A DNA stretch of 64,000 nt from Hirundichthys speculiger (taxonomy: Eukaryota > Chordata > Actinopteri > Beloniformes > Exocoetidae): NCBI GenBank assembly GCA_018398805.1, contig JAGFBZ010000722.1, positions 1-64,000 on the forward strand, written 5' to 3'. The notes below the pieces were generated by a model. The model did not search any database. It worked only from the letters and a program-made list of their open reading frames with translations, and was not told where the DNA came from. How positions within the stretch are numbered: the first letter of the stretch is position 1; every line of letters starts with the position of its first letter. Made by a program: the position numbers and the translations under genes. Positions 22,821 to 34,640 of the stretch are shown piece by piece.

Positions 22821-24422
22821 AATAATATGTATATATATATATATATATATATAAATATATATAATATATTTATATATTTTAACAGTATTTTATTATCACT
22901 TTACTTATATTAACTTGTATATTTATGTTATTCAACTATTCATGACAATAAAATAGCCAACACACAACGAATTCTGAAAAGGACTTTTGTGGGTATGTAT
23001 GTTATACAGAGTTTGCAGTGTTTGTGTAGTATATTTATTTGACTGGAAATACGTGGATATACTTTATACATGTGCATACTGAATGAGTGAGACTTTTGCT
23101 TGCTCTATGAAGTTAGCACGCTAAGCCGAAAAGTTAGCATAGCTAACTAACCACTTTGCTGAATTGCTTTCAATCTACAGAGGTTAGAGGATGAAACGAA
23201 AACACGATATATCACATTTTTTTGGCAAGAGTGGAAGTACTAGTGAGAAGAAAAGTGAGAATGTTGAGAAGCAGAACCCCAATGTAGAAGAAGTACCGGT
23301 ATGCAGTGAGGATGAGTCCAGGGTGAGAACAGGGACAGAAGGTGCAGACGATGAATCAAGAATTCCTGGGCCTGAAGGTAACATTCAGCTACTGAATTGG
23401 ATGATGAAGACATCAGTAGTAGAAATCCATTGATCTTGCTGTTGTGCATTAAGTGTTAAATTAGCCATTATGAAATGTTACAAAAATGGGTTGGATGTTT
23501 CTTCCTTCAAAGAAGAAACATCCAACCCATTTTTTGGGTTGGATGGGTTGGATGTTTCTTCCTTGAAGGAAGAAACATCCAACCCATTTTTTGTAACATT
23601 TCATAATGGCTAATTTAACACTAGTAGTAGAAATCAATGGATTTTGTTACCTGCAGGCCCAGGAATTCTTGATTCAACGTCTGCCCCTTCTGTCCCTGTT
23701 CTCACCCTGGACTCATCCTCACTGCATACTGGTACTTCTTCTACATTGGGGTTCTGCTTCTCAACATTCTCACTTTTCTTCTCACTAGTACTTCCACTCT
23801 TGCCAAAAAAATGTGATATATCGTGTTTTCGTTTCATCCTCTAACCTCTGTAGATTGAAAGCAATTCAGCAAAGTGGTTAGTTAGCTATGCTAACTTTTC
23901 GGCTTAGCGTGCTAACTTCATAGAGCAAGCAAAAGTCTCACTCATTCAGTATGCACATGTATAAAGTATATCCACGTATTTCCAGTCAAATAAATATACT
24001 ACACAAACACTGCAAACTCTGTATAACATACATACCCACAAAAGTCCTTTTCAGAATTCGTTGTAGCATTGGTTTTGCTGCTTGAATGCACTGCATGCTT
24101 TCTTCAGTTTCCAAACTGACTTCAGCAGCACCTCCGAACATCGGGTCGAAGAGAGGGGAGGGGGAGGAGGGATCTGAACGGAGCAATGGATCTACTGCAT
24201 GTAACATTGGGCGTAGGGATCCCGTTGTGGTCTGATTCTTATTCTTACTCATATATATTTTTGTTGTTGCTATTTCTGTTAAAAATATAGAAGCCTATGT
24301 TTAAAATATATTTCCTAGATCTACATAAATCCAATGCGCCTCCTTGGGGTGGCTAAGGGGTGGCTCAGAGTAATCCAGTGGTGGCTGTAGCCACCCCTAG
24401 CCACCACATGGTGGCGCCATCG
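22642..24422. mobile_element. hAT-type element with a giant internal palindrome
   Basis: The exact 8-bp duplication GTTTGCTG lies at 22634-22641 and 24423-24430. The ends CAGTGGCGCCA and (inverted) CGATGGCGCCA are hAT-like. Inside, 22967-23540 and about 23541-24064 are near-identical inverted arms. Each arm encodes the same N-terminal peptide beginning MKRKHDISHFFGKSGS (plus at 23191, minus at 23837), of the kind that starts hAT/zinc-finger-MYM-type transposase proteins, ending near a GTAACA donor-like site. A TA microsatellite fills 22722-22860. No catalytic domain is present, so it is non-autonomous. Confidence 0.85.
22967..24064. repeat. Near-perfect 1.1-kb palindrome
   Basis: The left arm begins AACGAATTCTGAAAAGGACT and the right arm ends with its inversion at 24064. 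The centre (23485-23600) is a cluster of nested inverted repeats built from GGGTTGGATGTTTCTTCCTT. Arms differ mainly by an indel of about 40 bases around 23380-23450, where the left arm has extra sequence. The scarcity of substitutions points to recent formation or ongoing arm-to-arm conversion. Confidence 0.9.
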
Positions 24423-24825
24423 GTTTGCTGCTTTAGGTTTTATGACTTAAACGACTGGAACATCCTGGACTCGTGCACCCCCCAAAAAGTTTGTGAATGC
24501 CACAGATAAACAGTTGTTTATTATCCTGGACTTTAAGACTGAAGAGCTGTTGGCCATCTGGATTCTGAGACAAAGAGCAATAAACTCAGAAGAACGCAAG
24601 GATCCGCCTATAAGAACTGAGACAATCTGACATTCAGGGTGCATTTTCCTGGCATCTCTTGGGATGTTAGGAAGATGTACCATTGGCCAATTAAAATATT
24701 CTGCATGGCATATTGAATCTTTGTATTCATCATTGTATATTAAACTCTTTAATTGGTCTTTGTTTCTAGTCTCATCAATGGCACCAGATAAAAGAAAACT
24801 GAGAATAACTTTAAGTCTACATGTG

Positions 24826-24950
24826 GCCCTGTGATGGACTGGTGACCTGTCCAGGATGGACCCCTGCCTTTCACCTGAAGAGAGCTGGGACAGACTCCAG
24901 CAGATCCCCGTGACCCTGCAGAGGATTAAGCAGGTATAGATGATGGATGG
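24826..24950 (+). repeat. Abundant fish dispersed repeat, right part
   Basis: GGCCCTGTGATGGACTGGTG, ACCTGTCCAGG, then CCCGTGACCCTGCAGAGGAT and AAGCAGGTATAGATGATGGA form the usual 3' half of the repeat begun at 22334. An open frame runs antisense across this and the flank (25079-24447), but its residues are simply the reverse of the repeat and carry no domain. Confidence 0.7.
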
Positions 24951-25189
24951 ATGGAATAGATTTTTTTCTGCCTGACTCATTATGACCTGCTTCTGCCAGG
25001 TATAAACTGACCAAAACAGCCTGGTCTGAGCTGCTTCTGGGAAAAACACCTCTGGCCCCTGCAGGACCCAACCTGCCATTTTATCAGGAGCTTAGTCGTG
25101 AGTCATGGACGCGGAGGGAAGGCTCCGGATCAGATTTCAACTCAACGAGTCAAAGACAAACATGCTATCATGTTTCATGTCTCCGGACT

Positions 25190-25715
25190 ATTCATGTCAT
25201 GTTCCTGGTTTTCCTTTACTCATTGCTCTCCTTAACCTCAGCTCCCCAATCACTTGATCTAGCTCACTTGTGTTCTGCCTGATTACCTTTATAAGTCTCT
25301 CCCAGATCATCTAAAGCTACCAGCCGAAGAGATCCAGCCTGTTTCCAAGACAAAGAAAGAACCAAGCTCAGAACAACCCTGACCACGTTCTGGCCTCTGA
25401 ACTCCTGCTTTACCTGCTCCTTGCCTGGAAGATTTGTTTAATCCCAGATCCTATGGTTAAGATCCCTGCCTGGCCCTCTGGATTCTGCTCAGACTGCTGA
25501 TTTCTTCTGCCTTGTATTACCAGTGGAGTCCTCATCACATGTCTGGACCATTATACGGACCACGCTTTCTCCCTGGGACGTCCCCCTTCATATCAGCAAT
25601 AACCCAACAACTGGGTCTGACCTCATCCCGTATAAAACTGTGCAAACCTGCCTAACCCCCGTCACTCACCGGCCTCTCTCTCTGCTTCAGATCTGGAGTC
25701 GGTCCCCGTGGTCCA
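25190..25715 (+). mobile_element. Probable solo LTR, gypsy-like
   Basis: Long C/T-rich noncoding stretch with words typical of fish gypsy LTRs (GACCACGTTCTGGCCTCTGA, CTGCTCCTTGCCTGGA, GGACCATTATACGGACCACG). Boundaries are approximate and no flanking duplication or internal coding region could be assigned. Confidence 0.35.
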
Positions 25716-25753
25716 GTGTCCAAAGAAGCAGTTTTTAAGATAAAAGCCAATAA

Positions 25754-26107
25754 TGTCATGGTTTAGGTCAGCCATGGCAGACTGTCAGTGTTCTCCCTGT
25801 CTCTATGCTTCCTGTTTTACTTTGAAGGTCTGTCTTGTCTATGTTGTATTCTGCTTTTCTTCCTCCCCCTTGTCATCCTGATTGTCTGCACCTGCCTCTT
25901 GTTTGTCCCTCTGTATATTTAAGTCTTGTCATTTCCCTGTCTGTGCTGGTCTGTCTACTTGTGTTCCTGTGAATTTCTCTACTGGTTTTTCCACCTGTTT
26001 TTCCTGCATGTTTACCTGCCCAGATTACTTTGTGGATTTTCAGTTTAGTTTAGTTTGGGGGGAATACTCCTGTGTCTGGGTTCTCCATTCCACCTCAAAC
26101 TATGACA
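25754..26107 (+). mobile_element. Solo LTR of the same family as 7164-7641
   Basis: Begins TGTCATGGTTTAGG and ends CTATGACA. It shares with the copy at 7164 the blocks CATCCTGATTGTCTGCACCT, GTTTGTCCCTCTGTATATTT, AAGTCTTGTCAT, CTGTCTGTGCTGGTCTGT and TTCAGTTTAGTTT. The two are clearly diverged, so they are separate insertions reduced to solo LTRs and not the two ends of one element. Confidence 0.65.
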
Positions 26108-26202
26108 CACGAAAGTTTGAATCTATGTATTGGTGGCAATATCTGGGTCCTTAATTTATGAACTCATCACACTTGCATCTTATTATCCTGTGTGCTGGGT
26201 TA

Positions 26203-26720
26203 ACGTTACGAAGCATCCATCCATCATCTTCAGCTTGGTCCATAGTCGGGTCGCGACGGCAGCCGCCCAACATAGGAAACCCAGACCTCCCTCCCCCCCG
26301 GCAGCCTCCATCAGCTCCTCTGAAAGAACACCAACATGTTCCCAGACCAGCCATGGGACATAATCTCTCCAGTGTGTCCTGGGTCTGCCCTGTGGTCTTC
26401 TCCCAGTTAGACATGCCCGAAACACCTCTCCAGGGAGGCGGCCAGGAGACATCCTAACCAGATGAACAACCTCAACTGGCTCCTGAGTCCCTACTCTGAG
26501 TCTCTCCTGAATGACTGAACTTCTCACCCTATCTCTAAGGGAGAGTCCAGCCACCCTACAGAGGAAACCCATTTCTGCCACCTATATCTGTGATCTCGTT
26601 CTTTCGGTCACTACCCACAGTTCATGACCATAGGAGAGGGTTGGAACAAAGATCGACCGGTAAACAGAGAGCCTTGCCTTTTGGCTCAGCTCTCTTATCA
26701 GCACACTTTTGGTGTTATGA
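26203..26720 (-). pseudogene. LINE (RTE/Rex3-like) C-terminal fragment
   Basis: Minus-strand frame 26581-26183 reads EMGFLCRVAGLSLRDRVRSS, then HLVRMSPGRLPGEVFRACL, TGRRPQGRPRTHWRDYV, and ELMEAAGGEGG, the well-known C-terminal extension of a high-copy fish LINE. It ends with ATGGATGGATG, the usual tail. A small gap in the HLVRM region relative to the usual sequence suggests an internal deletion. The assignment to RTE/Rex3 is from memory of the family and less certain than LINE origin. Confidence 0.7.
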
Positions 26721-27729
26721 AGCAGTGCAATTTAAATCCAACCTATCTTTTCTTTCCTAAACCTAAACGATAAGTAGACAGTCATTAGCAGTCATTGCCT
26801 AAAAATTAAATAATAGTGACGCTTCAAGCTGCAGTTTGTGGATTAAAATGGGATTCATGCCCTGTGACTGAAAACAGGTGGGCTGGGCACACAATAACCA
26901 AACAATCTGTTTAGTTAGATATAGGGAAAAAGCAGAGTTTAACAACATTAATCAAGAATAATCTCAAAGGAAAAAAAAAGTTTACCTTGATGTGCTGGAA
27001 AGGACACTGTCTTCTGTGTTAAGAGGAAATGACAAAATGATGGAACATGAAGCAGTCTAAATTAAAATAGGCTTTAAGCATTAAGTTCTTTCCCAACATG
27101 ATAACTCTGTTTTCTGTCTTACTGAATGAATAGTCTTTCATCGGCAAAATACATTAAAAGTGTCAAAAAAAAATCAGTCATTTTTAAATTTGTGCTGGGT
27201 GTAATGCAAAAGTTTCACCAAATCATGTTCATCAGCAGGAATTTGACAACTTTCGTTGAAATCAAGGTGCACAGGAGAAGAAAGGAACGTCTTAAACAAC
27301 TAAAAACTGCTGCTTATGTAGAGTCAAAGTCTGAAAACATCACGTAGGATTATTATTATTATTTTTTTTTTTTATCACTGTTCTCCATTGAAAAATAAAT
27401 CTTTCAACAGCCTGCCTTTGAAGAAACCAAATGTTGGAAAGGTCAGTCATATTAGTAAAACGATTCATTTCCTGCATTAAGCATGAAACCACTTATTTTC
27501 AATAATGATCGCACGTTGAGCGCCGTCATCGCTGATAAAAATCTCTCGCATCCATTTCTGAGTAAACCACCCCATTTATGAGAAATTTCAGAGCTAATTG
27601 AGGTGTACCTTGATTTAACCTGAAGGAAAATTAGTCATGTCTTCTCACATTAGCCAGAGAAGGAAATTCATTCTTTAGTGCAGTTTTCTTTTGTACTCTT
27701 TATGCAACTTTAAAAAGACCACAGTTACA
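26721..27729. other. No gene or repeat recognised
   Basis: A+T-rich, with short homopolymers near 27345-27375. No coding signal seen. Confidence 0.45.
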
Positions 27730-28260
27730 CAATTCAATTCAGTTCAATTTTATTTGTATAGGGTCTGTTACAATGTCAATTGTCTCTAGGCGCTTTACAG
27801 AGACCCAGAGCATGACCCCCGAGCAAATATCATCAACTAAAAATATAATATTGAATCCTAAACAAGAATAATGGCAGGTTAAAAAAAAAAACTACCACAG
27901 AGGGAGAAAAAAACCTTTAAGCCAAACAGTGGCAAGAAAAAACTCCACTTTAAGAGGAAGAAACCTTGAGCAGGACCTGAATCATATGGGGGGACCTTCC
28001 TGCTGAAGGCCAGCCGGGTAAAGAAAGAAAAGAGGGGAGAGACAGGACAGAGAGAGGATGGAGGACAGAGAGAGGATGGAGGACAGAGAGAGGAGAGCAC
28101 ACAAATGACTGAATGTAATGACCACATAAACAGATGCAGGTAGCAGCACTGAGGTGAGATGGTCAGAGGACTAGATCACTGGTCACCACGCCAGCCGACA
28201 CCCCAACTGAATAAAATAACTGATCAACTGCACTTAAAGGTGCAGCAGCATCTTCACTTC
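27730..28260 (-). mobile_element. L2-type LINE 3' untranslated region and tail, antisense
   Basis: Starts with AATTCAATTCAGTTCAATTT and TCTAGGCGCTTTACAGAGAC, the reverse of the 3' tail seen at 190-250, followed by GGCAAGAAAAAACTCCACTT, AAGAGGAAGAAACCTTGAGC and GGACCTTCCTGCTGAAGGCC, a block commonly found in fish L2 3' regions. Two tandem copies of GAGAGGATGGAGGACAGA lie at 28050-28095. No reverse transcriptase follows. Confidence 0.7.
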
Positions 28261-30110
28261 ATATCCTTTGAATACAAAGATTTAAAGTAGGGTAGTTTAT
28301 TGCTTTATTATTTATTTAACAGCTGCCTGCATTTATATTAATGGATAGTGCCAAAGCCACAAGACAGCGATGGTGCACCGTGGTGTGCTGGTGCATGTGG
28401 TGTTGGTGTGGTGTGCTGTGGTCTATGTAAATGAACCCCCCCCCCCCTCCACACCAGAGCTAAAGCAGCCCAGCAGCCAGACAGGAAGTAGTGGGGTTGT
28501 CCTCTAGCTCTTCCTCAGCATCAACCAGTGACCACAACCAGAACCACGGGCTGACACAGTTGGTGCCGGCGTGTTGGGCCGCTGTCACGCAGAGCACTGG
28601 ATTTTCCTTCCAGGTCCAGCGGGAGCCGTGAGTTAGCCTGGATGAAACGTAGCTGAGCAGTTAGCACCACCTTCCTTCATCCACAGACGAAGGTTTTATG
28701 TCTGGGTGACCTTTGAACAGGCTAGCTCATTAGCAAGATCCCTACCAGCACCAAGCTCTGAGAAGCCTTGAGGACCCAAAGCCCTCGTTTCAAATGTCGT
28801 CTCAGAAGCAACCTGGGAGATGAAGGCGGATGGACAAGTTGCAGAAAGATGAAAAAGAGCACACTTGAGAAAACCCATGGGTGCTGCCGCACGGCGGGGG
28901 CGGGGGCGGGAGGGGAGATACCATTTTAAGGAAGCTCATTTCTTAGAAGTTACCAAGTTTGACTCATTCACCACTGCTGGATGAGCTCGCTTGTCACCAG
29001 TTGAAGCAAATTTTTTTTTAAAACTGATGAGCAGCGTCTCCAGCACCGTTGACGTGAAATGAAGCACCTCCTTCCTGCAGACTGGAGACGAGAGACAATA
29101 CACGGATATGTGGTGAGAGAGAAGAAGATGAATGAATGTTTTGGAACTCCAGAAACCAAAACAGCTTTCCAGAAAAACAAAAAAAACAAAAAATGTGCAG
29201 AATCTGAGAGCAACGGCGGCGCTGGAAAATGTGTGCAGCGCGTCACGTGTGAGCACGTGTGCTTTGCTGCCTCCATCCGTAATGCCTGAGTGTATTAACC
29301 ACATCCTGACTGTTCAACTGCAGCAAAGCTCAAACAGAAAACATAAAAAAAATCAAAAAGTTAAATATGAAGACGCTCTTAAAATCCACAAAAGGTGCCA
29401 CACTGCTCTGATCCTCCTTCACCAGTGACCTTCTGTGAATCCAGGTGCTGTTTTAGACGCGTTATTGTTCATCATGTTTGACAGTTTTAACCTCTTCCAC
29501 CATCAGAGGCTGCGAGGCCTCCCGCTGCTTCTGAGACTACAGAGGATGCAACGTTACTTGTGTTTCGCGTCCGTCGCATCAGATGCGTTCGAGCTGCAGA
29601 AGCAAATGTGCTGATCAGCACCAGGCGCAACTGTCACAGAAAGCAGGGCGACCACAAGCCGAGGAAGCTGTTTCTAAACAGAATCAGGCTCCTCCACTAT
29701 GGAGACATGCTTCTGTAGTCAATGCAGTCTGCAGTCGTTTTTATGTCCAGATGTGTGAGCGGTTCATCCCACGGGCACTGATGCGCCTCCGTACCATCAG
29801 ATGGCCCGGTGGTCCCTCCTCTCCCTGGTTCAGAGGACGCAGCGTCTGTGGTTTCCAAAGGGAATTTCAAATTTCCATGCGCCTGACCGCAGTGACAGTT
29901 TTCCACTTTGCCTCTGTCTGTTTTCAATGAGCTTTGGCTCAATGCAAAGGCATTTCTCCGTCATTTTGACATATTCTGTGGCTTCTTCTTTGCACGAGAG
30001 AGCTTGAACCTACATTTGTAGATGGGAGGCTAACTGGGATTTCTGGAAGCATGTCTGAGCCCCTCCAGTGGTTTCATCACAGAATCGTGTCTGTTTTTAA
30101 TGCAGTGCTG
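28261..30110. other. No gene recognised; G-quadruplex-prone tract at 28894
   Basis: 28380-28460 resembles 860-970 and may be further LINE leader sequence. Open frames at 28936-29304 (minus) and 29059-29428 (plus) overlap each other and have no domain. I see no exon-like block. Confidence 0.4.
28894..28917 (+). repeat. G-quadruplex-forming tract
   Basis: GGCGGGGGCGGGGGCGGGAG followed by GGG gives four or more G runs of three or more with single-base loops, which fits the canonical intramolecular G-quadruplex pattern. Whether it has any role is unknown. Confidence 0.75.
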
Positions 30111-30114
30111 CCTG

Positions 30115-30860
30115 ACAGAAAGTGGCATATTATGCTAGTGGCAGTGCTTGTTTTTTGCCCAAATTATGCTCAAATTATGCTCGCTTTTCAAAACTATGCT
30201 ACTTTTTTTTTTAAATTATTCTGTGCACAAACTTCACAACTCACAAGACAAGTTTGAAAATGTATTTTATTAACCCTGGCCTGACGTTCTGGGCCCGGTT
30301 GTTCAAAACCTGGGTAACTTTATCCGGTGGTTAGGCCTATATGGCGGATAAATCTGCAATCCAGCGAATAGTTATCCAGCGAACAAAAATAGGCGGCACA
30401 AAGCCTGGATAGTGTGGTGGATAACTATCTGCGGATAGCTTGCTAACCATCGCGTGTAGCAGAGCGTGACACAGTTTGCGCAAGGTTTTGCACTAAAATG
30501 GCCTCCAGTTACCACGGTGAAGTATGCAAATTTTGAGTAAACACTGGGAGAAAGACTAAGGAGTCTGGGACCGAGACACAGACGTCCGGTTCCGTTTCAT
30601 CGAATTCCCACAGAATCTCAACACAACTAAAAAGCAATCGCAAAATAGGAGTGGAACTAACTGTTAATAGTAATCTATCGTTTTTAGTAGCTGAGATCTT
30701 CGTTTTCTTGAATTATTCTAAAATTGTGTTATTAAGACAAGAAAATATACGGTTTATGCTAGCAGTGCTACTTTTGGAAAAAGGGCAAAAATTATGCTCA
30801 ATTCCTCAGATTATGCCTAAAAATTATGCTAGCACAATCGGCAAGATTGTGAAATAAAGG
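30115..30860. mobile_element. Element with iterated AATTATGCT motif at both ends
   Basis: TATGCTAGTGGCAGTGCT and CAAATTATGCTCAAATTATG at 30133-30185 are matched in the same orientation by TATGCTAGCAGTGCTAC and AAAAATTATGCTCAATTCC at 30754-30830. The iterated 9-mer occurs six or more times. Between them, from about 30288, GGGCCCGGTTGTTCAAAACC resembles the end of a PIF/Harbinger-type transposon with the other end not found. The overall class is uncertain. Confidence 0.45.
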
Positions 30861-31330
30861 CAAGAGCCTAGCCTGTTGACAGAATGAGTTGCAGTTGCTT
30901 CACGCAGGTGTCCAACTTTTTTTCTTTTTTTTTTTTAAGACTTGTTGCTGCCTTTGGATTCAAAACAGACTGATGTTCTTCATGGGAAGATAAAATGTCT
31001 CACTTTCGACATTGTCAACTATCATTTTCACTTTCCTGAGTTCTGTTGTGAGTAAAATACGGGTTTATGAGATTTGCAAATGACTGACATCAGTTTTAAC
31101 ATACATGTTACACTGCCGCTGTTAATTAGATATTTATTCATTGTCAGCCTTTTCCTGAGCACACCTCGGTCTCTGATGAACGTGTTTTAACTGTTGTTGC
31201 TCTCAGCTGCTACCCGTCTGTGGAGGGAAATTTTTATTTGGTTTATTCATCTTGTAATTTTGTTCATTTTATTTGTCTTTAACGATATGTTTAAAAGTGA
31301 TTTTTCATAACAAGACCAATACACATCATA
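30861..31330. other. No gene or repeat recognised
   Basis: Nothing recognisable beyond a T-rich run at 30920-30940. Confidence 0.4.
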
Positions 31331-31740
31331 ATGTGTGACAAAAAGGCAAGCACGGGGGTCAGCTGTGATTCATCGATCATGGAGACACAGCAGGGGTCAC
31401 CTGTGATTCTGAATAAACATTCCTAAATTCAGTAAACATCAAGTAAATAACTTCTTGATCAAGGAACTGTAAAACGTCCCTAAATTCAATCAGTCTGTTT
31501 TAAGACAAATATCCCTTTGCCCTCCCCACTACCTGCTGTGATCCACTCTGTATGTAAAAACCTGTAGAAGAATCAACACCTTTTGTCTTGGTATAAAAGA
31601 ATTCATTCAGTATTCTGTGGAGTACTGACTGACAGCTCTCCTTATGTGCACCTAAGATTTTTGTATTTTTGTTTCTTTTCTCTTTAATAAATTCTATTCT
31701 GATTTTCTCATCGAGATCGGATCATATTTTTTCCACAACA
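31331..31740 (+). mobile_element. Probable solo LTR, endogenous-retrovirus-like
   Basis: Begins TGTGACAAAAAGGCAAGC, has a promoter-like GGTATAAAAG at about 31590, a polyadenylation signal TTTAATAAATTC at 31683 and ends CCACAACA. This order (TG start, TATA box, AATAAA, CA end over about 400 bases) is that of an LTR. No flanking duplication or coding region was found, so the family is open. Confidence 0.45.
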
Positions 31741-33470
31741 CGTCTCATACAGGACATTTGTGAAACCCAGATGATCTCACTGGCTAAACAACTGTTGATG
31801 AAAATAAGAATTTTATTCTGGGGAAAGATCTGTTTGTTCTCTGAGGACAATCACAGCCTCAGATTTTTTTCTACAGGGTTTCCCCGGGGTTAAGAAGAAA
31901 TGCTGAGGGCAGAGGAAGGACGTCTCCCTCCCACCTGAAGCCTCTGTCTGCTGCTGCAGCGAGGAGAGACGCTCACGTCCCGACACCAGGTTCGTCCCAC
32001 ATCTGCAGCGGCGCAGCTGCGACGCATTCTGGCCTTCTGTTGTGCATCCAAGAGCTGCACGAATATGAAGTTGCTCCATAAAACAAACTGCCACTTGCAC
32101 TCTCTCAGACGAGGATGAGACACTCATGTGAGCTTTAACTTCAACTCAAAAAAAAAAAGAGCGTTTCTCACTTCTCATAACGGGTGGAAAAACCTCTGGA
32201 TCCCACATCTGCCCGCAGATTCATGTGTGTTTCGTAATGACTGTCGCTCTGAGCCGATGTCCGTTTGGGTAATAAATTAAAAGATGACAAAAAAAATATT
32301 TCTTCCATGTATGGCCTGAATATGTCTTTGTTATAACTTCAGTTCGTGCAGAATAAGAGATTCTCTATAAAAAAATATAGTAGGCATTATGTGTAGAACA
32401 GTTGCTCCTGATCCTTTAAATTCCTCTGCACTGTGGCTCATCTGTTTTAGCTCACACAGAGCATCTGAAAACTTTCCACCACGTGGATCTACTGAGGAGA
32501 ACCTGCCATCAGCGTGAGGACTTATTTGCACTAAACTCCCTTTGTTTTTTTGTTTCTTCCTGCACAGCAAAGAGAGAAGGAAAATGCTGACAGAGCATGT
32601 GAGAATCTCTCAGTCATCCTGAGAGGTTTTGCTGTCTGAATAACCGGAGCGGAGGGTGAGGAGGGTGCGGCTCTTCCTACCTGAGAATCCTGCAGCCTCA
32701 CCAGCGCTGGAAGGCGCCAGCAGCATCCAGATGTTGCCCCCCTGCCCCGGTCGTCCGTGTCGACGGAGGTCTTCCTCTCCCGGGAGGAGCGAGCAGGAGT
32801 GTCGCCCCCGTCAGGCGAGGCTGGGGGGCTGTAGGCGGCCGCCCTTTGATAAGCAGCACCTCAGCAGACTCTCGGCTGCAGAGCAGAAGGTGAGAGTGGA
32901 TGTGGATGTGGAAGGAACTCTGAAACCACACCTGCAAACGTGCACAGACACGAGCTCACAGGGACTGTTGGCAGCCACGTAGACAGCCTTAAACGGCTGT
33001 CTGAGCACATGAACCCACGTGCAGTCGACTGACGTTTTACTTACCAGGACATAAAGTATATAGAGAAATTCAGGCAAAATATGATAAACTGACATGTTCT
33101 GCTGAGCTGTATCGTTATTTATTCATCTAAAAACTCAGCCAAAGTGAATTAACTGAAAACTAAAGCTTCCCCCATGATTGAACAGCTTCTAGAAGCATCT
33201 TCAGCATCAGTGATGTCTTTTACATCCCTGCGGAGGAAATCTTTTCCCATGCCTCTACCACAGTTGCTCCACTTCAGTGATGTTTCAGGGTCGTTATGTA
33301 TCCGCACCTACCTGAAGCTCCCGCAGCGTTTTCACTGTTACTGGGAATCCAGGGTTCATTTCTTTTATTGATCAGTCTGCTGTACGTTTCCCGGTGTGTT
33401 TGGGATCGTCGCTCAGTCGCGTGGCAAGGAATTACGTGAGACTCGTATTTGACTCGAAGATACTTCGAGG
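31741..33470. other. No gene established; GC-rich patch at 32640-32900
   Basis: The GC-rich patch contains one minus-strand block (about 32830-32705) with codon-like composition, GDTPARSSRERKTSVDTDDR, ending at CTG before GTGAGG. It could be an exon of an unknown minus-strand gene, but no neighbour exon or homologue is recognised, so it is not called. Confidence 0.3.
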
Positions 33471-33835
33471 CCCCTGTGGTGAGTGCAGGTGAGTGCAGGT
33501 GCCTCGGTCCTGTGGCTGCAAATCATCACCCTCCCACCGCTGTGCTTGACAGACAGCAGGAGGCGTTTGTGCTGAAATCTTGTGTTGGTCTCATCTGTCC
33601 AAAGCACATTGTTTTGGGAGTAATGTGGTTTGTTCAGATGCAACTATGCAAATTACCTGGAAACCCCTCCAAATAAGCCACGCATGTTCAGTCTCTTCCT
33701 CACACTGTAAAAAAAAATTTTTTTTTAAGTAAAAAAAAACGGTAATTTTCCAGCAGCTAGCGATAGAAAAATACCGTGAAATAACTTTTTCCCACTATTA
33801 GAATACAGTTTGTAGTTGTAATTTCACAGATTCTT

Positions 33836-34070
33836 TCCGAATTATTATGATTAAGCACCTTCAATAAAGTAATATTGCAAAAGGTTCTGCAGAAAAATAC
33901 CATTATTTTACAGGTTTTTTTTACCAAATTATGATCAAACACCTTTATAAAAATGATAATGCAAAAAGTTCTGCAGAAAAATACCATTATTTTACAGATT
34001 TTTCCCAAATCATCATCAAGCACCTTTATAAAAATGATAATGCAAAGAGTTCTGCAGAAAAATACTGCTT
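33836..34070. repeat. Tandem repeat, unit about 82 bp, three copies
   Basis: CACCTT(C/T)A-type starts at 33856, 33940 and 34021 are each followed by TAATGCAAAAAGTTCTGCAG and AAAAATACCATTATTTTACA with small differences. Spacing is 84 and 81 bases. Confidence 0.85.
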
Positions 34071-34079
34071 TTTTTTTTT

Positions 34080-34640
34080 TGAAATATCAGCCTTTACTTG
34101 ACAGTGAAGGAGAAACAGGACAGAAAGAACAGAAAAGACACCCAGGCCAGGAGTTGAATCCACAACCAACCACACAAGGACTGTAGCCTTTGTGTTTTAG
34201 TGGATCCTGGCCCACAATACCTCACAGAGCCTTGGTGCTGGCCAAATGAATAATTTGTCAACTTCCTGTTTCCGCACACACTGCAGAGAAAACTTTGTTT
34301 TACAAACTTTATTAAACAAACTCAAGGATACTCATTCGAACACAGACAGACTTAACTCAGGGTGACACAAATTAACATGTTAAATGTAAGGGTATAAGGG
34401 TGTAAGGGTATGAATAAACAGGGGGTCAAACCAGCAACAGACTTTACGTGGCAGCATTAAATCAAATAGCTAACAAATAAACACAGATAAGCACCTAAAC
34501 AACCAGAACTGCAAAGGATGCTGGGAAATGACCTAAAAGGACCTGACAGATCACAACAGTATGTTGACCATCTGTCCTAACCACTGTGCCACTGTGTGGC
34601 CCATCACTGGCATTTCTGTAGTCCTGAAGTCTTTAATGAA
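34080..34640. repeat. Dispersed repeat split by internal sequence
   Basis: TTTACTTGACAGTGAAGGAG, then AGGCCAGGAGTTGAATCCAC (34080-34165), and later ACCATCTGTCCTAACCACTG with TGCCACTGTGTGGCCC (34565-34605), are the two ends of a familiar fish repeat. Between them, 34290-34550 holds unrelated A+T-rich sequence. Confidence 0.4.

Noticed and set aside
24447..25079. 210-codon open frame on the minus strand
   Set aside because: It crosses the right half of a high-copy fish repeat in antisense and hAT flank; there is no domain or splice context.
7164..26107. The LTRs at 7164 and 25754 as two ends of one retrotransposon
   Set aside because: They are 18 kb apart, strongly diverged, and enclose the receptor gene, not gag/pol.
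32705..32830. Possible minus-strand exon (RERKTSVDTDDR, donor GTGAGG)
   Set aside because: Looks exon-like in composition, but there is no recognised homologue and no partner exon; the acceptor is ambiguous.
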